From Catellatospora sp. KI3 (GTDB lineage: Bacteria > Actinomycetota > Actinomycetes > Mycobacteriales > Micromonosporaceae), in assembly GCF_029948125.1 (NCBI RefSeq), contig NZ_JASAMB010000004.1, forward strand, positions 62,001 through 126,000: a DNA stretch of 64,000 bases. Reading direction: 5' to 3'. The position numbers were made by a program, and so were the translations under genes. Positions 36,364-44,021 of this stretch are shown here, piece by piece. Below the pieces are notes generated by a model, which searched no databases, had not been told where the DNA came from, and saw only the letters and a list, made by a program, of their open reading frames with translations. Position 1 is the first letter of the stretch. The number at the start of each line of letters is the position of its first letter.

Positions 36364-39210
36364 TCAGCCTGCACGGCCGACCAGTAGTCCCTCGTGAACG
36401 TCGTAGTGCAGGTCGAACCCCGCGATGCTCGTCCGGCCGTCCGGTCCTACGTCGAGGACGAGTTCGCCGCTCAGCCACGGATTCGTCTGCCAGGCGGCGA
36501 AGGCTCCGCGTTGCTCGAGCTCGGCGAGGAGTCGCGCGCCTCGCTCTGCTCCGGTCATCCGCTGCGGCAGCGGCAGGGTGCATCGGGCTATCTGCTTCGG
36601 AAGCGGCCACCGCGGCTCCGAATCGGTCGGCACCGGGGTTCCGCCCGCGTCCGTCCACGGCGGGATGATGAGGCCTGTCGCGGTCCGTACCAGGAGCAGC
36701 ACTTCGAGCGTGTCCCCACTGGTGTCACGGACATGGCCGGTGGCGACGTGGTCGGCGGCTTTGCCGATGCCGCCGGTAGCCCAGCCCGTCACGGCGGTGC
36801 CCGGTTCCCCGACCTCGGCGAGCCGGAAGCCCTTTGCCGACTGCTCCTTGGCCGTGATCGTGTCCTGTTGCGCCTGCCTGGCCTCGGCCATCGCCGATTG
36901 CCATTCCGCTGGGCCGACTGCCTCGGTGCCGTAGGCGAGCTGGGTCAGCGGTGCGATGTCATCGGGTAGCCGCAGCGGCGCGGCACCGGTCAGGTGCGGC
37001 TGGAGCACTGCCGCGCTGCGCAGCAGCGTGGACAGGTCGTAGACGCGTCGCGAGCCCGCGACCGGCTGCGGGGGTTGTACCGTCCAGTCCGCGCCGGTCA
37101 CCCAACACGTCGGCGCCGACACCCCAGCGGGCCGGGTGGCGCGAGCGTGGCGGTGCAGGCGACCCATGCGCTGCAGGACCAGGTCGACGGGGGCCAGATC
37201 GGTCACCAGAAGGTCGAAGTCGATGTCGAGGGACTGCTCGGCGACCTGGCTGGCCACGACGATGTGACGGTGCGGTCTTACTCCGGAGCCGGGCGGCCCG
37301 AAGCTGTCGCGCAGCCAGCGGTCCTTGCGGGCGCGGTCGGCGGCCATGAACCGCGAGTGCGCCACCGACACCTCGATCTCCTCGCCGTATGCGGCGCGTA
37401 GCGCGGCCGCCGTCTCCTGCACCCGCGCCACGGTGTTACGAATGACGAGCGCGCAGCCGCCGTCGGCGAGCCGGGTGCGGAGCAGGTCGACCAGGTGCGG
37501 CAGGTCGTCGTCGAGCGGCCGCACGGCGACGGCGAGACCGCGGCCCGATCCCGGGCACGGTGTCGCGATGGCGCCGCGTTCTGTTGCCGAGGTCGTGACG
37601 AGGGGATATCGCTGATCGGTGCCTACCTCGGCGTAGTGGTCCACCCGCGTCTTGCCCCGGTCACGCCAGGTGAGTGGCGGTTCGGGACCGAGGCGACCGC
37701 GGTCGTAGGCTTCCAGTAGCGCGGCCCGGCGCTGGGCGGGCAGCGTCGCCGACAGCACGATCACCGGCACGCCGTAGGCGCCGAGCCATTCGAGGGTGCG
37801 GTCGAGGAACTGGTTCATGTAGACGTCGTAGGCGTGAGCCTCGTCGATGACGACCACTTTCCCGGCCAGGCCGAGATGCCGCAGTGCCAGGTGCTTGGCC
37901 CGCAGTGCCGCGAACAGCAGCTGGTCGATGGTGCCGATGACGAAGCTGGACAGCATCACGCGTTTGCGCCCGGCGAGCCAGTCGTGCACACCGATCGCGG
38001 TGCCGCCCTCGTCCTCGGCGATGGCACTGGGCAGGAAGTTGCGGCGCAGGTCGTCGTATTCGGGGTTGAACGCGGCCTTGCCGTGCGCCAGCCGCACGTC
38101 GCGGTCGCCGCGTCCGGCGTCGGCGTCGGGCAGGCGCCGCAGCCATGACAGGACCCGAGTGAACATGGCGTCGCTGTTGGCTCGGGTGGGCAGGGCGACG
38201 AAGCACCCGGACGCGCCGGTACGCCGGGCCAGTATCTCGACGGCGGCCAGCGCGGCCTCGGTCTTGCCCTCCCCCATCGGCGCCTCGACGATCATCATGC
38301 CGGGTGCCGGCATCGTCTCGGCCAGCTCCGCCACGGTGTGCTGGACAGGTCGCGGCACGGCCTGCGGGGGCAACTCGAACCGGGCGGCGAACAGCTGCCC
38401 GCCGGGCTGGGACGCGACCGCCCGCCACGGCGTCGGCAGGCTGACGGCCTCCCATCCGGCGTGGAGCCGGTCGCGGTCGCTGCTGTCTAGCTGGTACGGG
38501 AAGAACTCCTCGGCGCTGGCGAGCCAGTCAGCGACGATCACCAGGCCGGTGAGCGCGACCTGGACCGGCTGGGACAGCCTGACGGCGCTCCAGTCACCGA
38601 GCCGGGAGTCCGCCCCGACCCGCTCGGTCATCCAGCCGAGCAACTCGCACTGCACCGACTGCCAGGCCGTGTCGCCGAGCAGGAACCGGTGCACCTGAAC
38701 CCCGCGCAGTACCTCGTCCGACGGCGGCAGGCCGTGGTGCCCGCCAACGACCACTGCGTACGCGTGTGGATCCTGCCAGCCTCTGTCCTGCAGCCAGTCG
38801 CCGACGATCATGTGCCCGGCGTATTCGTGGCGGGCACGGGCACGGGCGCCGAGGACCTCACCGCGGTCGAAGCCCAGCCCACGGTCGCGCATCCGCTCGG
38901 CGAGGTGTTCGGCCTGGATGGCGAACGCCGGTGTGGCCTTGCCGACGTCGTGGATGCCGGCGAGCCAACGGGTCAGGATCCTGCCGTCGGAGTCCCCTTC
39001 AGGCAGTTCACCGGCGATGCGCTGACGGACCGCAGGGCTGAGCCAGTGGTCCCAGAGCCGGCCCGCGACGTCGGCGGAGTCGGCCAGATGCCGCCACAAT
39101 GGCAGCCAGCCCAGCAGGGAGGTGCCCTTGCGGTCGGTCTTGCCCCACACGGAGCGGGCCGCGTCGCTCAGCGATGGGCCGAAGGTACGGACGTGCGATG
39201 AGGCGGTCAT
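36364..39210 (-). CDS. cas3: Cas3 HD nuclease-helicase
   Basis: The 948-residue protein combines an HD nuclease and an SF2 helicase. GIHDVGKATPAF has the HD pair at residues 87-88, with HEYAGHMI and GGHHGLPP supplying further ligands. Helicase motifs are APMGEGKTEAAL (I), VVIDEAHAYD (II), LSATLP (III) and QRMGRLHRH (VI). It degrades the target after Cascade binding. Its ATG overlaps the stop of the helicase gene upstream, so it is translationally tied to a non-Cas gene. A 35-bp gap separates it from cse1. Confidence 0.97.
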   Translation of the reverse strand: MTASSHVRTFGPSLSDAARSVWGKTDRKGTSLLGWLPLWRHLADSADVAGRLWDHWLSPAVRQRIAGELPEGDSDGRILTRWLAGIHDVGKATPAFAIQAEHLAERMRDRGLGFDRGEVLGARARARHEYAGHMIVGDWLQDRGWQDPHAYAVVVGGHHGLPPSDEVLRGVQVHRFLLGDTAWQSVQCELLGWMTERVGADSRLGDWSAVRLSQPVQVALTGLVIVADWLASAEEFFPYQLDSSDRDRLHAGWEAVSLPTPWRAVASQPGGQLFAARFELPPQAVPRPVQHTVAELAETMPAPGMMIVEAPMGEGKTEAALAAVEILARRTGASGCFVALPTRANSDAMFTRVLSWLRRLPDADAGRGDRDVRLAHGKAAFNPEYDDLRRNFLPSAIAEDEGGTAIGVHDWLAGRKRVMLSSFVIGTIDQLLFAALRAKHLALRHLGLAGKVVVIDEAHAYDVYMNQFLDRTLEWLGAYGVPVIVLSATLPAQRRAALLEAYDRGRLGPEPPLTWRDRGKTRVDHYAEVGTDQRYPLVTTSATERGAIATPCPGSGRGLAVAVRPLDDDLPHLVDLLRTRLADGGCALVIRNTVARVQETAAALRAAYGEEIEVSVAHSRFMAADRARKDRWLRDSFGPPGSGVRPHRHIVVASQVAEQSLDIDFDLLVTDLAPVDLVLQRMGRLHRHARATRPAGVSAPTCWVTGADWTVQPPQPVAGSRRVYDLSTLLRSAAVLQPHLTGAAPLRLPDDIAPLTQLAYGTEAVGPAEWQSAMAEARQAQQDTITAKEQSAKGFRLAEVGEPGTAVTGWATGGIGKAADHVATGHVRDTSGDTLEVLLLVRTATGLIIPPWTDAGGTPVPTDSEPRWPLPKQIARCTLPLPQRMTGAERGARLLAELEQRGAFAAWQTNPWLSGELVLDVGPDGRTSIAGFDLHYDVHEGLLVGRAG

Positions 39211-41315
39211 GCCGCCCCCTGCAGCAGGCTGCTAGGTTCGCCGCTGTGGGACAGGTAGAGCATGTCCCGGGCGCGGGTGAGTGCCACGAAGACGAGGCAG
39301 CGCTCACGCTGCAGGTCCTGACGATGGCCGTGCGGGTCTTCGGTGGCCGAGATGACCGCGTTGGGTGCTGGCAGGACGGCGTCGTCGAGGCCGACGACTG
39401 CCAGGCACTGGAACTCCAAACCCTTCATGCCGTGCATCGTGTCCACGCGCACTCCTTCGGCTCCGGTCTGCTCGTCGTAGACGTCGATATAGGCCTCGCG
39501 CAGCACCGCAGTGATCTTCTTGACGAGTTGGCCGGTGCGGGCGGCCACCCCGACGGCATGGGGCTCGACGCCCTGCTCCAACCAGGTCCCGACGCGCTCG
39601 ATGAGGGCGTCGAACTCCGCGTCGCGGTCGGCGTGCGCGGTCAGCTTCGGCGTCTGGCCCCGGGTGAGCGAGCGGTATCCCGTCAGGGAGTCGGCCTCGT
39701 CGTCCAAGCCGACGGCGGCGGTGCCGTTGAGAACGCCGACCGACATCCGCAGGATCTCGTGGGTGGTCCGATAGTTGATCGTGAGCCGTCGGCTGCGACC
39801 GCGTACGTCGATGCCGAGCCCGGCCAGCGACACCTGGCTGTCGTAGATACGCTGGTGCGGATCGGCGAGCAGGAACATGTCGTCGGGTCCGGGTGCGACC
39901 AGTGCCCGCAACAGCCGCCACTGGGCCGGGTGCAGGTCCTGGCCTTCATCCACGATGACGTGCCGATATGCGGGCGGCTGCTGCTCGGCGATCCGTGATG
40001 CCTCGTCGGCGAGCTGCAGGTAGGTGCATTCGCGGCGGCGCGACAGCTGCGCCACGACCTGTTCGATCGCGGTCCACACCTGCTGCCGCTGGGTGCTGCG
40101 CAATGCGTCGCCCCGACCGCGGCGGGAGGCGGTGAGGTAGACGTCGACACTGTCGATCCGCTGGGCCAGAATGATCTGCTCCCACTCGCGTTCGAGGAAG
40201 GCGGGGCTGAACCCGGTCACCGTGCCGACGGAGTTGACGAACGAGGGCCCGAGCCGGGCCGCCTCGACCCACAGGGTCCGCAGGTCGGCCTGTTCCACGA
40301 TCTTCAGTTGCTTGCCGCCCCGGCTGCTGTTGACGATGCGCCGGGCAAGGCGGTCGACGCTGATCACCTCGATGCGTCCGAGTGCTGCCGGGTCGTCGGC
40401 GAGTCGGCGCAGCTGCCGTTCGAGGGCCTCGGCGAGTTTACGGGTGTACGTCGTCAGCAGGATGCGCGATCCGTCGTCGGGAAGGCGTTCGGCGAGGAAG
40501 ACGGCCCGGTGCACCCCGGTGACGGTCTTGCCCGTGCCCGCTCCGCCGGTGACCAGCATGGAGCCGCTGTACTGCGGGTGGTAGGCGATGTCGTGCTGCG
40601 TGGGGTGGAGGAAGGTCCGCCACACGTCGAACGGATGGGCGAGGATCGCTTCGAGGTCGAGCGGTCCCTTCACGAACCTGATCCGCTCCGGCGTGCGCCG
40701 CGCGGCCGCCAGCAGGTCAGCGGTGTCGACCTCGCCGGCGAGGATGCGTTCGGAAAGCTCCGCAAAGACCTCGGACACCGACATGCCGCTGGCCAGGCCG
40801 CTGAGCACGTCGAACTGCAGTGAGGGCAGCACCTTCGTGAGGCTGTCGAGCTCCTGGTAGGTCTCGATCTTCCTGATCATCGGCACCAGGTCGGCGTCGA
40901 TGCCGAGCCGGACCAGGTCGGCGGTCTTGACGGTGTCGAACAGTCCGGTCCGCGTCGGTACCCTGCCGTGGTCGAACTGCTCCAGGCGGGACTGGTCCCG
41001 CACCTCCAGGACCCCGAGGGCCTGGTTGACGCTGAAGACGCGGCTGGTGGCGAAGGCGATCGCGTCGTCGTGCGGCTTGACGTCGTACAGGACGTAGCGG
41101 TCGCCGCCCAACGCCAGCACGACGCCGCGGTAGAAGTCGGTGACCCGGATCGTACGGATGTTGGGATCGCGTGACGCCTTCAGCTTCTCCAGATGCAGTC
41201 CGGCTTCGGTGTGCTGGGTGAACTTGGCGAACACCGCCTCGACCGCGCGCCGGACCGTGGGCTGAAGTTTCGCGTACGCCGCCAGGAACTCCACCGCCAG
41301 GGCGAGCTCGGCCAT
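39207..41315 (-). CDS. UvrD-like SF1 helicase with toxin-fold-like N-terminus, coupled to cas3
   Basis: The 702-residue protein has SF1A helicase motifs: Walker A GGAGTGKTVTGVH around residue 258, Walker B VIVDEGQDLHPAQW around 453, NYRTTHEILR and VFVALTRARDMLYLS near the end. The first 90 residues (FLAAYAKLQPTVRRAVEAV, RTIRVTDFYRGVVLALGG, RYVLYDVKPHDDAIAFA) resemble a RelE/ParE-like fold, an impression from pattern only. GGAGG lies 5 nt before the ATG. As first gene of the operon, overlapping cas3 by 4 bp, it should be co-expressed with the CRISPR machinery, although it is not a standard I-E component. A repair or adaptation role is possible. Confidence 0.85.
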   Translation of the reverse strand: MAELALAVEFLAAYAKLQPTVRRAVEAVFAKFTQHTEAGLHLEKLKASRDPNIRTIRVTDFYRGVVLALGGDRYVLYDVKPHDDAIAFATSRVFSVNQALGVLEVRDQSRLEQFDHGRVPTRTGLFDTVKTADLVRLGIDADLVPMIRKIETYQELDSLTKVLPSLQFDVLSGLASGMSVSEVFAELSERILAGEVDTADLLAAARRTPERIRFVKGPLDLEAILAHPFDVWRTFLHPTQHDIAYHPQYSGSMLVTGGAGTGKTVTGVHRAVFLAERLPDDGSRILLTTYTRKLAEALERQLRRLADDPAALGRIEVISVDRLARRIVNSSRGGKQLKIVEQADLRTLWVEAARLGPSFVNSVGTVTGFSPAFLEREWEQIILAQRIDSVDVYLTASRRGRGDALRSTQRQQVWTAIEQVVAQLSRRRECTYLQLADEASRIAEQQPPAYRHVIVDEGQDLHPAQWRLLRALVAPGPDDMFLLADPHQRIYDSQVSLAGLGIDVRGRSRRLTINYRTTHEILRMSVGVLNGTAAVGLDDEADSLTGYRSLTRGQTPKLTAHADRDAEFDALIERVGTWLEQGVEPHAVGVAARTGQLVKKITAVLREAYIDVYDEQTGAEGVRVDTMHGMKGLEFQCLAVVGLDDAVLPAPNAVISATEDPHGHRQDLQRERCLVFVALTRARDMLYLSHSGEPSSLLQGAA

Positions 41316-41615
41316 TCGGACCTCCGTCGATCATGCGACCCGGGTTCGGGATCTGCAGCCGTCTGTCGTGACGCGACCCGAGCGTCATGCGACCCGACAC
41401 ATGAGACCACTTGTGAACCATGTTTGCAAATAAAATCTTGCACAGCTTTATTCACCAGCATGAGGGCTTGACAACGGTAGTCGCCGATGGCCATGGCCGG
41501 CGACGTCGGGGTCCGATGTGGCCGCAACGGAGCGCGAAAATGGCTTCTTACGGGCGATACGCTGGCCCGTGGCCGCGTCTTGCCGGCTGCGCATCGAGTC
41601 AGGCGGAGGATCACG
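41316..41615. promoter_or_regulatory. Divergent control region between helicase-cas operon and kinase
   Basis: This 300-bp gap feeds both the leftward helicase-cas operon and the rightward kinase. It has a locally AT-rich segment (about 41423-41452, with AAATAAAATCTTG) in otherwise GC-rich DNA, suited to promoters, and a TGTGAACCATGTTTGCA element at 41412-41428. That element resembles the palindrome upstream of the methylase gene. A TTGACA occurs at 41468. Confidence 0.5.
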
Positions 41616-42998
41616 GTGATCGCAGGAGCCGACCTCAAGAACCGGTATACCGTCGAGGACTATCCGCTCGACAGTGGCGGCATGGGCCAGGTATTCCGTG
41701 CACACGACCGGGACCTGGACCGCCCGGTGGTGGTCAAACAGCTCCGAAAGGAATTCCTGGCGGCCGACATGGTCGAGAGGTTCAAACGCGAAGCGCGGCT
41801 CACCGCCCGCATGGACCATCCGGGTGTGCCGGTCGTCTACGACATAGGCACCCACGAGGGCATCCCCTACCTGGTGCTGCAGCCAGTCAAAGGCACCAAC
41901 CTCGCCGACCTCGTGGAAGAGCAGGGCGCGCTTCCCGTCGCCTGGGTCGCCGCGATCGGGGCCCAGATCAGCTGCGTCCTGCTGGCCGCGTACCGGCTAG
42001 GTCTGGTGCATCGCGACATCAAGCCGAGCAACGTCATGCTCGGCACCAACGGCGCCGTCAAGGTGCTGGACTTCGGCCTGGCGGTGGCGTACGGCGACGA
42101 CCGCTACTCCCGCATCACCCAGAGCGGCCAGATACTCGGCACCCCCGGCTACATGGCCCCGGAGCAGCTGCTGGCGCAGCGGCCCACCCACCGCACCGAC
42201 CTCTACGGCCTCGGCGCACTCCTGTTCGAGCTGATCACCGGTGCACCACCGTTCGACGAGGACAACCCCGCGCTGCTGTACGACATCCAGCTCAACCAGC
42301 CACCCGAGCCCCCGAGCCGCGCACGGCCCGACCTGCCTGCGGTTCTGGAGGATCTGGTCCTTTCCCTGCTGGCGAAGGCTCCGAGCGATCGCCCGGCCGA
42401 TGCCGGCGAGGTCTACGACACCCTCGCCGGCCTGGCGACCGAACTCCCGCCGATGCCGGGTGTGGTCGACCCCGACACTGACGCGACACAGGCTTACAGC
42501 TCGATCATCGGTCGGGTCTCCCCCGCCCCGATTGTCGGCATCTCCCGCCCCACCCCGCCCCCGGATCCGACCCAGACGGCCGACCGTGCACGAAGGCTGC
42601 TGGCCGACGGGCACACGGACTCCGCCTTGCAGGCATTCGAGAATGCGCTACGGGGTGACGTACTCCAGCCCGCCGACGAGATCACTCTGCGCAGGCAGTT
42701 CGCCGATGCCCTGGACCGGGCGGGGCAGCACCGCCCGGCGGCAAGTCAGTGGCGCAGGCTAGCCATGCTGGCGGCAAGGAAGGACGGTCCCGACAGCGGG
42801 CAGGAATTCGAGTTTCGCCTGCGGACCGCTCGCGCCCACGCGGCGCTCGGCGAGCGCGACCGGGCACTGACCGTCCTGCAGCGGCTGCTCACCGACCGCG
42901 TACGGGTGGACGGCCCGGGCGATGCCGCGGTGCTGGCGCTGCGGCATGAGATCACGGCGCTCACGGAAGCCCCAGAGACACCGAGCGCGGATCACTGA
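41616..42998 (+). CDS. Soluble Ser/Thr protein kinase with TPR-like tail
   Basis: The 460-residue product has a full Hanks-type kinase domain: DSGGMGQVF (P-loop, first Gly replaced), VVVKQL with the ATP Lys near residue 40, LVHRDIKPSNVML, LDFGLAVAYGD and GTPGYMAPEQLL. After about residue 290 comes a linker and helix pairs (ARRLLADGHTDSALQAFENAL, ERDRALTVLQRLL) resembling TPRs. There is no membrane segment, unlike many PknB relatives. The GTG at 41616 follows GGAGGA at 5 nt. It lies between the cas operon and the methylase. Substrates are unknown; kinases occur in phage-defence systems such as Pgl, but no homology to PglW beyond the fold is evident. Confidence 0.88.
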   Translation: MIAGADLKNRYTVEDYPLDSGGMGQVFRAHDRDLDRPVVVKQLRKEFLAADMVERFKREARLTARMDHPGVPVVYDIGTHEGIPYLVLQPVKGTNLADLVEEQGALPVAWVAAIGAQISCVLLAAYRLGLVHRDIKPSNVMLGTNGAVKVLDFGLAVAYGDDRYSRITQSGQILGTPGYMAPEQLLAQRPTHRTDLYGLGALLFELITGAPPFDEDNPALLYDIQLNQPPEPPSRARPDLPAVLEDLVLSLLAKAPSDRPADAGEVYDTLAGLATELPPMPGVVDPDTDATQAYSSIIGRVSPAPIVGISRPTPPPDPTQTADRARRLLADGHTDSALQAFENALRGDVLQPADEITLRRQFADALDRAGQHRPAASQWRRLAMLAARKDGPDSGQEFEFRLRTARAHAALGERDRALTVLQRLLTDRVRVDGPGDAAVLALRHEITALTEAPETPSADH

Positions 42999-43632
42999 AC
43001 GCGCGGGGCAGTAATACCGCCTTCTGCTCCGGAAAGCGGGAGCCGCGGTAGTGCAGGAACAGCACGCAGCTCTGCCCTCGGGTCTCGGTGGTCATCGCGC
43101 GTCGGGCGAGTTCGGAGTACATGGTGCAGTGCTTGCGCCAGGCGGCTTCCTCTCCATCGGCGTCGAACCCACGCCCGCTGGCGGCGTGCCCGAAGGCGTC
43201 GTGCACCGCCCGGAACATGTCATTCTCGGTGTCGCTGAGGTAGGGGTGCGGGTTGCCGCATGCCGCGCTGGCGAACACCTTCAACCGCCGTTCGCGCAGG
43301 TCGGCGACCATCGACTCCAGGTCGGGGTAAGGATCGGCGTCCACGATGCGGACGGCTACGCCCAAGCCGCCGTTGGCGGGCCTTCCCACGAGGAAGTGGA
43401 ACTGCCGCACCGTCTCCGCGCAGAACGCGGCGTAGGCGGAACGGGCACCGGGCTGGTGCGTCGGGGCCGCCAGGTAGGCCGCGGCGATCGCCGCTCCTCT
43501 GCGCGGATCGAGCCGAATCCGTGAGTAGTCGACCGCCGGTGCGGCGTTACCGCTGCGTGCGGCGTACCGGCGCGCACCGGCCGCGACGAACGAAACCAGG
43601 GACTGCGAATCCTGCGGCAACGAAGCTGACAA
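42961..43632 (-). CDS. Conserved protein of unknown function, N-terminus disturbed
   Basis: The 223-residue frame contains a block I recognise from a widespread bacterial and phage protein family of unknown function: DPRRGAAIAAAYLAAP, TENDMFRAVHDAFGHAASGRGFDADGEE (two pieces), MYSELARRAMTTETRGQS and FPEQKAVLLP. The frame can only start at a TTG (43632). Ten bases upstream is an ATG with a perfect GGAGG site, out of frame, which encodes MNTLVSFVAAG and then stops early. The same LVSFVAAG is encoded again 34 bases later in the main frame. Either the gene is inactivated by a 34-bp insertion or it has an odd leader peptide. It overlaps the convergent kinase end. Confidence 0.65.
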   Translation of the reverse strand: MSASLPQDSQSLVSFVAAGARRYAARSGNAAPAVDYSRIRLDPRRGAAIAAAYLAAPTHQPGARSAYAAFCAETVRQFHFLVGRPANGGLGVAVRIVDADPYPDLESMVADLRERRLKVFASAACGNPHPYLSDTENDMFRAVHDAFGHAASGRGFDADGEEAAWRKHCTMYSELARRAMTTETRGQSCVLFLHYRGSRFPEQKAVLLPRAFSDPRSVSLGLP

Positions 43633-43688
43633 GGGTGTTCATGGTCCTCCTTCAATGTCGGAATCTGTCAGGAAAGGACGAAGCGTGA

Positions 43689-43859
43689 TCAGTGACGCGC
43701 GGGCGCCTCTTCGGTGTGGGCCGTGAGCGCGGCGGCCGGAGCGAGCTCGCGTCGCTCCTGGCGAAGCTGCTCGGTCAGCAGCCGCATCTCCGATACGCGT
43801 CGGCTCTGGTTCACCTTCGCGATCTTGCCGATCGTCGTCGTGTAGCCACGGCGTGCCAT
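43689..43859 (-). CDS. Small 56-residue basic protein
   Basis: A short frame begins ATG-GCA-CGC and reads MARRGYTTTIGKIAKVNQSR, then a helix with EMRLLTEQLRQERREL and an Ala-rich tail ending in ARH. AAAGGGG precedes the ATG at a normal distance. It lies 57 bp upstream of, and in the same direction as, the conserved unknown gene, so the two probably share a transcript. I do not recognise a family; the basic N-terminus and amphipathic helix suggest protein or nucleic-acid binding. Confidence 0.6.
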   Translation of the reverse strand: MARRGYTTTIGKIAKVNQSRRVSEMRLLTEQLRQERRELAPAAALTAHTEEAPARH

Positions 43860-44021
43860 GCCGGCCCCTTTCTTTGTCGACCGCCGATCGGCGGTCGTCC
43901 GTCGCTTTAGGAGACCACCTTCACAGCCGGAACGTCAATGACGAATTGTTTGTGAAGCTGGTTCACAGCAAAATCAGTCATGGCGCTGGCCACTTCACAA
44001 GGGCGATGCTAAGGTGCGGAC
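43860..44021. promoter_or_regulatory. Divergent control region with TGTGAA/TTCACA palindrome
   Basis: Between the leftward small gene and the rightward methylase lies a perfect palindrome TGTGAAGCTGGTTCACA (43951-43967), plus single TTCACA half-sites at 43920 and 43994. The latter is within 30 bp of the methylase GTG. The spacing suggests an operator array controlling both directions. Confidence 0.6.

Noticed and set aside
36328-36658. N-terminal extension of Cse1
   Set aside because: It lies inside cas3, is Arg-rich, and the conserved Cse1 start with good RBS is at 36328.
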